NCBI GenBank assembly: GCA_002914805.1
Contig: JXTB01000420.1
Span: 252,416 to 316,415, forward strand
Reading direction: 5' to 3'
Length of the DNA stretch: 64,000 nt
Source of the DNA: Parasponia andersonii
Lineage: Eukaryota > Streptophyta > Magnoliopsida > Rosales > Cannabaceae
The notes below the pieces were generated by a model. It ran no database searches. It had not been told where the DNA came from and saw only the letters and a list, made by a program, of their open reading frames with translations. The position numbers were made by a program, and so were the translations under genes. Shown here piece by piece: positions 12,896-23,300 of the stretch; position 1 is the first letter of the stretch, and every line of letters starts with the position of its first letter.

Positions 12896-13411
12896 GTTAT
12901 CAATTTATATTTGGATTTACTAATACAATTTGATTGGTAATTGAGTCTATTTAATAATCTTGATGTTATACTCACACAAAATAAACTATAATGTTAAGTA
13001 AAATTAAAGCCACACAGTTTTAAATAATCTTATTATATGTTGTGATAATTCAACCATGCATTCTCGTTTTCTCACCTAGATCTTCATAAGCAATATGACT
13101 TTGAGTATATGATGAACCCTAAAATTAATAGTCATATATAAACTTGTCGCTAGAATAGTCATTTAGACATGAGTCAATAATTCAACTAAAATAAGCAAGG
13201 ATATACATTACTTCTATAACATGCAATGGTACTATATCTACCAATGAAGATGGCACATTCTGTTGAATGACATCAATCAATAAAATTAGTGTTCTAGTAT
13301 TGAAGTGGTTGTTTGAGTTATGATTTGGAAAGATTTGCAATATAGGAAAATAAAAAGTATGAAAAAAAAAGAAGATAACTAAACAATATAAACTTAGTAG
13401 TAGAAATCTTA
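12896..13411. other. AT-rich spacer between two opposed transposase remnants
   Basis: No gene supported. It lies between the 3' end of the plus-strand CACTA remnant and the 3' end of the minus-strand FAR1-type remnant, so the boundary between the CACTA insertion and the MULE body should fall here or nearby. I looked for a CACTA right terminus (ending in ...GTAGTG) and saw no convincing one. Confidence 0.45.
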
Positions 13412-15675
13412 CCTGATGTGAAGAAAAATTTTCATGAACAACCGTTTTCTTCTTTTTTGCCCTCTCAGGTGCACCTTTAATTCAACCAGATTTGCCACGA
13501 GCTTTTCCTTTACTCATAACTTCTTTAAATTTATTATCAGCTCCACGAGAGCTTTTCTCTTCAATGTAATTATGTATTGTGACAGAAGTATATCTTTCTA
13601 CCTCCCGGTTTCTAATATATGTATCTATATCTTCTAAAGCCTTATTAAACGCAGAAAGAGTAATTTTATATGCTCTTTTATATTCCGTTACTTTTATCGT
13701 AATCTGAGTTTGTATTATGCACATTTCTCTCTAACGCCTTCCCATATTTACTTTAGCATCGGTAATGGACATATTCTCATACCTAGGTATTACAGAAATT
13801 CTTGTCTTTGAATATTTTATCTATCTTTTTAAAATATATTGAGAAGGAATTCATTTATCATTAATAGATGAAAAAACTTTTAGAATATATAAGCACAAAA
13901 TCCCTGCAAACTCAAACTTCTTGCAGCTACATGTCAATATATCATTAGAAGAATCATATTTAACGATATGATGAAAATATTTTCCATTGAGGGTGATTCT
14001 ATACTCTATCAATGTTCTAGTCTCACTATGAATATTTATACCATAATCATAAGCCTTGCATAGTTTTTTTTTCAAACATTCTAAAAATAACTGGAGTGTA
14101 AACAATTGTTGCATACTTCAAAATTTTTATTGGGAGGGACAATGATAAAGTACTTTGAGTCGTTTTGAAATCAAATTTTAACTCTTCATATCGTCGATCC
14201 TCGATCAATCTTCCAAAATGTTGGAAAATTCTCAGTATATCATACTTGTAGCTAACGTAGTTTTTAATCACATTATTCATACTTTCATTACGCTGAGGAG
14301 TTGTTATGTCTGTACAAAATGTCTCTCTATCATAGACCAATGCCTATTTCTCCTTTAAACTGAATATTTTTTTAAACCATTCATTATTTTTAAGATCATA
14401 TTTCTCAAGCATCTTATTCCAAGCTTTCAAAAGGTCATCCTCTTCTTCATAGTCATATATGCAACTACTAATGTCCTTGGTAGATTCTCGATGATGTTCA
14501 AAAATCCCACTAGGATGTTTTGTTGTATTTTAGTAGAAATGCCAAATACCTAAGTGATTAGTTGTTTCTAGGCACTGGAAAGCTAATGCTTTCACCATCG
14601 CTGCATCTTGATCAGTATGAATAGTCTTAAGCTTTTTTCCTGACATTACCTTAGCAAAAGTTCAAAGAACTAAATAAATATTTCAGCAGTTTCATAAGAT
14701 AATAGTGCAGCTCCAAAGATAGTAGTTTGCTTATAATGATTTACCCTAACAAACATAGCAAAAGATCGACCTTCTTTATTTTTTTTTGTAAGTTATATCA
14801 AAGCTAACAACATCACCAAAATGAAAATAATCTGCCGTCATTTTCCTATCTGCCCAAAAATTATTGGTTATCATATCATCTTTATCATCTTGTATATCAC
14901 TAACAAAAACATGGTCTTCTAACTACATGCCTTAAAGATATTCAAGAATACGACCAGTATCTCCTAATCTCATTTGAATTATTCGTTTAGTTCACAAATA
15001 ATTTTGACAATCAACTAGAGTACATCCAAGTTTCTCTCGCCCACCAGCTAACCTAGCCATCAAATCACAACTTGCCCTGGGAGCAATTCTTGAGATGTCA
15101 GCCAAATCAATTTCAGCTACATGGGCATAAGTCAATCTCCTTTGAGATTTGTGTAAATGATTTTTGCTAGGGTTTGATGTCTTATATATATGATCAGCAA
15201 CAAATTCAAGTACATGATATTTAGCAGTCTGACGAGAAAAATTGATTTTCATTCTTGCTAGACAACTAAACCTTATTTTAAACCGATGAGATTTTACTGT
15301 AACTTGTCGCTTATCTTTTTCGTGATGATCTTCACTAGAACAACAAAAGATTCTATTTGTTATTTTTTCATCCGTATCTTTATGCATTTTACTTCTACGA
15401 ATGCTAAAACCTACCTTGTAAGCATAAGCATTGTAGAAATTGTAGGCTTCTTCTTATGTGTCAAACTCTATATCGAGTTTCGGTATCGCTTCATCGGAGA
15501 TTCTTGAATGAATCAATTCTATGTTTATTTTTTTGTTACTTGTAGTATAAGATTTCTTTTGTTCGTCCTTCAACATTATAATAAAGTTTGGAGATGACAT
15601 TGTACTTTTATTTTCGAAATCTAATTTTCGACATAATTGAATATCTTCCTCCTCCAAATTATATAGGTCCACCAT
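13412..15675 (-). pseudogene. FAR1/FHY3-type MULE transposase, decayed
   Basis: Read right to left, the pieces match the FAR1 family. A likely start at 15675 (MVDLYNLEEED) leads into the FAR1 DNA-binding domain: DIEFDT, one in-frame stop near 15451, then EEAYNFYNAYAYKVGFSIRR. Its end is spread through 14992-15387. The MULE transposase core near 14700-14830 reads DVVSFDITYK, RRSFAMFVRVNHYKQTTIFG and AALLSYETAE. It is followed by NESMNNVIKNYVSYKYDIL (about 14230-14300) and a SWIM-type zinc-finger region at about 13900 (ILTCSCKKFEFAGILCLYIL). The basic tail SKGKARGKSGRIKG lies near 13480. Several stops and frameshifts make it non-functional. FAR1/FHY3 regulators descend from such transposases. 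Its place just inside the right inverted repeat, reading inward, favours a transposon gene over a domesticated regulator. Confidence 0.87.
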
Positions 15676-16120
15676 CTTCAATAAAGAAAACATATAAAAT
15701 TTGAAAATAAAAAATACACACATATCTTGAATAAAAAATTTCCATGTCAACTATTGCACTAATGTTTAATAACTAATGTCAATAGGAAGAATATAAACAT
15801 TTCGTTAATCTAGTATTACTAAAGTTAACTTGATTTAAATGGAGAAATGATCATTTATTTATTGACGGAAACCCCTCCCCCCTCTCTTTTTTCTTGTGTC
15901 TTATGGCCAATAAATAATTAAAAATAATAGTAATTTAAACATTCTTAATCTGGAGTTTAGTTCAACTAAGATGTTTTTATATAGAAAATGTGGTATATAT
16001 TACGAGTAATTGAAATTGATATAGACGATAGTTATTTAGCATAGCAAATTTACAAATATATATAAATATACTTTTCCATGTACATATATATTAGCTAGTA
16101 CAAGTTTTTTAATGAGATAT
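15676..16120. other. Spacer between transposase start and right TIR
   Basis: AT-rich, with no coding support once the FAR1-type remnant has begun. It would hold the upstream region and leader of the MULE transposase. No specific promoter element is confidently identified. Confidence 0.4.
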
Positions 16121-16543
16121 CCTAATAAGTATTTGAAGCTCTAAATTGATTAGTTAAATAATCCCAAGTCAAATTCCTAGAAAAAGAAAACAAAGAAAAA
16201 AAGGAAAAAAAAATAAGTGTTACCTTGCGTAGTTTGAGTGATAGAATACTTTTTGTCTTTTGGTGGACCATTTTTTCACTTTTTATAAAGAATAGAGAAA
16301 GAATTGAATATGTTGACCATAGAAAGAATGGCTGGGAAATAGTTCTTTTATCTTCTCTCGTGCGAACAAAAAATTTTGGTCTTTTTTTTTTGGTTTATTT
16401 TTAATTAAAAAAAAAACGTAAAGAAAAAAAATCTGAAAAGAAGTCAATGGCTTAATTCTATTAAAAAGTGAGTTGGCAAATGTGATATTTTTAAGTAAGG
16501 CGACAGGGAGGAAAACAGTTGAAAAGGACAGAAGATTTCAATC
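16121..16543 (-). repeat. Right terminal inverted repeat of the MULE
   Basis: The inverted partner of 706-1148, with the shared landmarks in mirrored order: GAAGCTC at about 16135, GTGTTACCTTGC at 16217, GAGTGATAGAATACTTTTTG, AAAAAGTGAGTTGGC and GATTTCAATC at 16534-16543. It is also the upstream region of the transposase remnant, where MULE promoters normally lie. Confidence 0.75.
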
Positions 16544-17478
16544 CATTTCAACATGATTTCATTTTCGGGTTTAGCAACGTGGATATCTTTTTTTTTTTAA
16601 TTTCTTTCTAGTTGCATTAAACGACGTCATATCATAAATTATGAATTCCCAATATAGATTATCTATTTCACAGTGGTACAATCAACAAAAACACCTGTAC
16701 CTATAAATTTCCTATTTGTCCAAAAACATTTGGAAAAAAAAAAGGTGGAAAATTAGTTGTGAAAGGCCTGAGTTGGTGTAACAGCCCTTAAAAGTCAAAG
16801 TAAGAGTGTTTCTCAGACGTGGAACACTATTTTTTACAGGTAACCGTCTGAACCTTCGATGCAATTGTACAACTCATATCACCGACAATGAATAAATTTT
16901 CAAAAAAAAAAAAAAAAGAGCAGGTAAAACCTGTAAATACCGGTAGCCGGTAAACTTAACTGGTTTTCTTTCTAGATTTTTGTCAATTTCTTCTTCCTCC
17001 TCTTCTCTGAAACTTCCATATTATTATTCATATATACATATACATTCAATATTTCTTTCGTCATTACACCCTAAAAGGTATACTTCTTTTTCTCTGTCTC
17101 TGTCTCCCTCTCTAGTTTCAGCTCTTTTTATCATTCTTCCTCACTAAGAATCCAATTAATTTGATCCCTCCCCTAATTTTTGTCATTTTTATTTTTTCTG
17201 TTTGTTTCTCGAGAAAATTTAGTTTTCTTTGATTTACATCGTTATAATCGGGCTCGTTTTGTTTAGAACTCATTGCGTGTGTGTGTATATGTCGGAATTA
17301 TTTATGACAAGAATCGATTGAGAAGAATCAATTAGATAATAGATGTTGTTTATGTAATTTCTTTCATATAACAAGAATCGATTGAGAAGAATCAATTAGA
17401 TAATAGATGTTGTTTATGTAATTTCTTTCATTGTTGTTGTTGTTGTGTAAAGAGCCATAATTTTTTGAGTGTTTAGAA
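16544..17478 (+). promoter_or_regulatory. Upstream region and leader of the PLD gene
   Basis: Between the MULE end and the PLD start codon. It contains poly-A at about 16898-16916, a pyrimidine-rich stretch at about 16985-17010, and a second CT-rich run at 17090-17125 typical of plant 5' leaders. TATA-like AT-rich sequence lies at about 17018-17045. The leader carries the 64-bp tandem duplication listed separately. The transcription start is not determined. The MULE ends less than 1 kb before the start codon, so the element may sit within or next to the native promoter. Confidence 0.45.
17307..17430 (+). repeat. 64-bp tandem duplication in the PLD leader
   Basis: ACAAGAATCGATTGAGAAG starts at 17307 and again at 17371. 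The two units are identical over about 60 bp, ending CTTTCA in both. The second copy ends 48 bp before the PLD start codon, so it is probably transcribed in the 5' untranslated region. Perfect identity suggests a recent duplication or an assembly artefact. Confidence 0.85.
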
Positions 17479-20368
17479 ATGGATAATTATGGTTCTTCAT
17501 CATCTTCATATTCGTACCAAAATTCAGGGTATGCATACCCTCATAATACTCCTCCTTCCCAATACCCACCTCCGAACTCAGATCCATATCCCCCAGCTCC
17601 ATTTCCGTATCCATATCCCTATGATCCTGCTTATTCATTCCCATCTCCATATGCACCAACCCCATTTGCAACCTCACATTCAGGCCCTTTAGGCTATCAC
17701 CATCATTCACCTTCTCATTCTTCTTCCCCTCTTCCATATCCATATCCATATCCATATCCAGCTTCAACTCCTGCTCCGGCTTCAGCTCCTCCGGTAACTC
17801 AAAGTGCTCCTGGCCCCACCCTTCAACAACATGGCAGTTTCCAATATGGTTCAGGCCATTATCACGATCAGCAAGAACAAACCACTGGAAATTACCCATC
17901 TGTTGAATCGCCAACCCAAATCCCACCGAGGGCTAATAGCTTCTCGAATCATTATAGGCAGGAGAGTTATAGTTCAGTGGGAGTTGGGATTTCTACAAAA
18001 CACGATTTTGATACTGAATCAGTTTCTTCCACTGGCCATTCTATTTACCCTCCTTTGGATGATCTTCTGAGCAATGTGCATTTGTCTGATAATCACCCAA
18101 CTGCTCTGGCATCACCTCCTGCGCATTCAGTGTCACCGCTGATAAGTTCACCTCAAAGTGCTAGATATGAAAGGCAGGGGGAGTTTTATGGGTATCCTAA
18201 TAGCTCATTTTCGAGTAATTGGGAAGGCTATTATTCAGATCAGGTGGGTTCACCTAGTCACTCTGTGTATTCCCATTCAAGCTCGTTCAATGGTTCGCAG
18301 CACACTCAGAACATGCAGGTTGTGCCATTTCAGAATACAGGATCCTTGAAGGTTTTACTTCTACATGGGAATTTAGATATATGGGTATATGATGCGAAAA
18401 ACCTTCCAAATATGGACATGTTTCATAAAACTCTGGGGGATGTGTTTGCAAAGTTGCCAGTGAATGTGAGCAACAAAATTGAAGGGCACATGAAGACCAA
18501 GATTACTAGTGATCCCTATGTTTCGATTTCAGTGTCAAATGCCATAATTGGGAGGACTTATGTGATTAGCAACTCTGAGGATCCTGTTTGGAAGCAGCAC
18601 TTCAATGTTCCGGTAGCTCATTGTGCTGCTGAAGTGCACTTTGTTGTAAAAGATAGTGATGTTGTAGGTTCACAGCTTATAGGAGTCGTTGCAATTCCAG
18701 TGGAACAGATATACTCAGGAGCAAGAGTTGAGGGAGTTTACCCCATCCTGAATACTAATGGAAAGCCTTGCAAAGCTGGAGCTGTTTTGAAACTTTCAAT
18801 TCAGTACATTCCAATGGAGACTCAGAGCATTTTCCATTCCGGCGTGGGGGCAGGCCCTGATTATTATGGAGTTCCTGGGACATATTTTCCTCTTAGGAAA
18901 GGTTGCAGAGTCACTCTTTATCAAGATGCTCACGTTCCAGATGGAACCCTTCCAGAAGTGAGACTAGATGGGGGTTTCACATATGTGCATGGGAAGTGTT
19001 GGCAGGACATTTTTGATGCAATACGCCAGGCAAGGCGTTTAATATACATAACAGGGTGGTCAGTGTGGCACAATGTTAAACTAGTCCGTGACTCTAGCTA
19101 TGCATCGGATTTTACCCTGGGGGATATTTTGAGGTCCAAGTCTCAAGAAGGAGTGAGAGTGCTGCTGCTTGTTTGGGATGATCCTACTTCAAGGAGCATT
19201 TTGGGTTATAAAACTGTAAGTATCTTGTTTTTCATTGAACTCTGGCATTGCTATAGTACTTAAGGGATTATGCTCAAGCGTGTACTTCTCTCCTTATGAT
19301 GGTTATCTTTTAGAAAAGAAATGATAATTCACTGTGATTAGTGATAATCTTAAATTAGACCTTCTATGCTTTGTTTAGATTCCATCACGAAAGCATAACT
19401 TTCAATTTCTAATGCTGAATTAAAATGAAGAAAATGCGATAGTTGATCATCGGATTTGTTGGCTCAAGATGGACTCAACTTTGTTACTAGTGTAAATGAC
19501 AAAAGTTAGAATCATATGGTTCTCTCATTCTCCTATTCTGCGCTCATTCTTCTCTTCTGCGCTGTTATTTGTAGTATTTTATATATAGGAAGTAGCTTAG
19601 TTTCAATAAATTAAGTGAAGATACTTGTGGAGAATAAGAATATACGAGTATGTTACTCTTGATGCCTCTATCACACAGTGGAACAGATTACGAATATCAG
19701 ATAGTTAGATGTAGATAAATAATACCATTATAAGATGTAACTGAAAAAGAAATAAAATGTAGGAGAGGACAGCCGTTGCCTTTATTCATCACAATGAACT
19801 TCAGAAGGTGCAATTTTTTCTTCACTGATCTGATTAGTTGTCTTTTGAGTAAAATTGATTGAGTTACGGATGAACTAGGAAACAATTATGATATTTAAAA
19901 AAATTTATTAAATCTTAACTTTCAATAAAATTGTGGTAACAAAATCTACCATCTCTCCCTAATAATTCTTTCACATTCTATCCTCTTTTTGCATTCTATC
20001 CTCTTTCCTTTGTATCACTTCCAAGGAATTTTTTCTCCCTTGGGCATGACTAAGGACATGAAAAAGGAGGATTTCTCAATTCTAGGCCAATTAAAGACAA
20101 TTTTTGCTGGTTCAGTCCCATATTAAAGTAGGTATGAACAGAAATGTATGCGTACTTTATATTATGTATACATATGATCTTTCGTTCAACATGAGGAAAT
20201 AAATCTCCATTTTTAAACCATTCAAACTCATCAGGTTTTACTTTTATTTCGTGTTTTCTAAGGGAGCTAATCATTTTTGTATCCTTACTTTATGCCTTGT
20301 GTTTCAATCTATTTGCTCCTCGAAACTTGATTATGCTGCAAGTTCCTTCTACTGGCTATTAGCCTTTT

Positions 20369-20399
<31 letters not shown>

Positions 20400-23300
20400 T
20401 GGTTGTTCTTAATATTCTATTCTACTGAAAAACCATTGAAGGATGGAATCATGCAAACCCATGATGAGGAAACTCGCCGATTTTTCAAGCACTCATCAGT
20501 GCAAGTGCTACTATGTCCCCGCACTGCTGGAAAACGACACAGCTGGTTGAAGCAAAGGGTTAGACTTTACTGGCTGTTTTGAGTTTCTAATTCTTTTTTC
20601 TCTTCCTTTCAAGATACAGCTTCCTAATGTCATAAAATTTCTTTCTTTAACTTGGTATCTCTTTGTAAGTTACTGACTGAAAATGCTCATAGTTTCCTAC
20701 ATTTCTTGTTTTTCTATTTGGTGGTTGGTTTTTGCTGATTGCCTTTCATTAGCATCTTTACAAGTTTCTTAGACCCCAAAATGAATGGAGGCATTTGACT
20801 AGGGAGTGGAAAATGAAAATGAACATTGCATTGAGTTGCTTGATTAGCTGTGAAAACTTTGCATTGAGTTGCTTCCTACTTTTCATTTTCCAGGAAGTTG
20901 AGACAATTTATACTCACCATCAGAAAACCGTAATTGTCGATGCTGATGCTGGCAATAACAGAAGAAAAATCATTGCTTTTGTTGGTGGACTTGATTTATG
21001 TGATGGACGGTATGATACTCCACATCATCCACTATTTAGGACACTGCAAACAGTGCATAAGGATGATTATCACAATCCTACTTTTACGGTAATTACTGAA
21101 GCTTTGTTTTTCTTCATGATGGCACATTTTGGATCAGTTTTATAAACAAGTACAACATCATCTATTATCATTTTCCAAAAATTAAAAATAATAATAAATT
21201 TATAAATAAGCATAAGTTTTTGTAAGGATCATTCTGTCTGAAATATTGGTGGAAATATAAGGAATTCGAATAAAGCTATATCATAAAATTGAACTCCTTT
21301 TGCAAGAGCTAGCAACAATGCTTGTTCTGACTTCTTGAGAGGACTTTATGTCAGAATGATGTAAGATAAGGTGAGAATTTAGAAAGAGAATAGGTTGAAA
21401 AGCAAGGGGTGATAGAGTTTAGGCAGAAATAGATGAATCGGTAGAAAAGTAATGGAACTAAATCAAGAACTTAAAGAGAATGGAGAACCATAGAGGAAAA
21501 AACTCAATAACCATTCATTTATTCATAATCTGAAAAGAAATTACATAGATGACCTATTTATAAATAGGTAATTGGACACAACTAGGAAAGTAGATGCATT
21601 CTAAGAATTGATAGGAACAGGAAACTTAAAACTAGTTACTCAAAGTTAAAATAAGCCTAATAATTAAATAAAAATCTAAATAATAATAATACTAATAATT
21701 TCCTAATATATTTATTCTATGTCTGTGTCATTCTCCCGAAGTTCGAGAACTCGATTCCGACAAGTTAAAACTCAAATACATTAGAAAGAAGCAATCTAAG
21801 GTTTAGAAAGATCGGCAAGCAAATGTCTTGATGCTTGATGAAGATGAAAGATATGGATTTTTCGCACTTGTTCCAATCGCTTTGACAGATAGATATGTCT
21901 GAACACCTTACTTCTCAAAATATTCTTGCACATTGAAAACTAGCCCAACAGTCATATTAGAAAGAAAATCAAATAAACATGCATTTGATCTAAGTTTTGG
22001 AAGTTGATGTGTGGGTGGGCTAGGAACATTGGATGAAAGAATAGTCACTAGGTTGGAACATCATAACAGGCTCAGCTAGATGTGAATGTTTTTCTACAAG
22101 AGGCACAACTATAAGTTTCGCAACTATAAGTTTCGCAACATAGCTCTGATTTACAAATTGTTTGAAAGGGTCATGCCTGCTACATTTTAATTCCCTTATC
22201 TTGTGGAACTCATGGCAGTTAGCGGCAGTGGGTGGCGCAAGGTGGTGGCAATGGCTAAAGTAGATCTAGGTTTTTTACTCAATAGCGGAAGAAAAAAAAT
22301 TAAATGATAGACAAAGGAAAACGAACCTACTCTGATGTCAAATGAAGTAGGATAAGATGAGAATTTAGAAAGAGAATAGGTTAAAGAGCAATTGGTGATA
22401 GAACTTAGGCAGAACTAGATGAATTGGTAGACAAACAATAGAACTAGATCAAGAACTCAAAGAGAAACGAAGAACCATAAAGAAGAAAACTCAATAACGA
22501 TTCATTTATAATCTGAAAAGCAATTACATAGATGACCTTATTATATAGACAAGTAATTGGACACAAGTAGGAAAGTAGACACATTCTAGAAATTGATAAA
22601 AATAGAAAACTTAAAATGAGTTACTCAGAATTAAAATAAGTCTAATAATTAAGTAAAAACTTAAATAATAATAATACTAATCATTTCCTAATATATTTAT
22701 TCTATGTCCGCATCAAAGAATCATGTAAGTCGAATTCTATAACGATTATACCAAGTTATTACTTTAAGGTCCAGCAGGGAGGAAACAAAAGGCTAAAGAA
22801 TTCTACGCGTGGAAAAAACTTTTTCAACCCCCCCCCCCCCCCTCTTCTCTCCCTAAGAAAAGATCACTCTATCCAGATGAACAAATAACCATCCGTATTT
22901 TTCAAAAGCTTTTTGTAGCAAGTGAAAACTCTTTTTATCTCCAAGTTACACTACTGGTTGAATGTCTTAGAACTCTTCAAGAACTAATGGTTGAAAACTT
23001 CGTATATCATGAGATTTATACATATGCAAAATTTATTCGCATTATGGATTAGAATAAAATCATTCTGATAAATGTGTTGTGGATTAGTTTTATTTGCTTT
23101 CTTACTGTCTGTGTAGTCGTTGAATATGTGGAAAGGTATATTCATTAATGGAGTCATGCTATCAGCGTATTGATTTTTATTAAGCTTACAAAATAGAAGT
23201 CAAGCACTAAAAAGTCCTAGCTGGATTTATCCCATCATATACGTGCAGTGGGTACTTTGAATGATGATTTGTTGTTTTGGCAATATAATCAACCTATACT

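Larger units (their letters stand above)
706..16543 (-). mobile_element. Composite long-TIR Mutator-like element (MULE), nested
   Basis: The two ends are inverted copies of each other. Left 706-1148 aligns with the reverse complement of right 16121-16543, starting at the shared GATTGAAATC and including the shared block GCCAACTCACTTTTTAA. Between them, a decayed FAR1-type transposase (13412-15675) reads inward from the right end, the usual arrangement for an autonomous MULE. The interior has grown by later insertions: a CACTA-type transposase remnant, a minisatellite and two solo LTRs. MULEs normally make 9-bp target duplications. None is visible here, so the exact termini are uncertain by several bases, or the element is old or recombined. 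Strand is given by the transposase. The block is certainly immobile now, because its transposase has stops and frameshifts. Confidence 0.72.
21357..22715 (-). mobile_element. TRIM-like miniature LTR element in PLD intron 3
   Basis: Two direct repeats of about 374 bp (21357-21730 and 22343-22715) flank 612 bp without coding capacity. Both repeats start TGA.GTA.GATAAG.TGAG and end with ...CA. The pentamers outside are CAGAA (21352-21356) and AAGAA (22716-22720), a target duplication with one change. Read on the minus strand, TGACATCAGAGT follows the repeat after two bases; it resembles the initiator-Met tRNA primer site TGGTATCAGAGC at 9 of 12 positions. A short purine run (CGGGAGAA on the minus strand) abuts the other repeat. 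These features mark a non-autonomous element inserted antisense to the gene. Splice sites are unaffected. Confidence 0.85.

Noticed and set aside
12990..13160. CTTGTCGCTAGAATAG as the right end of the CACTA element
   Set aside because: It only partly resembles the inverse of CACTACGACAAG, and no flanking 3-bp duplication fits.
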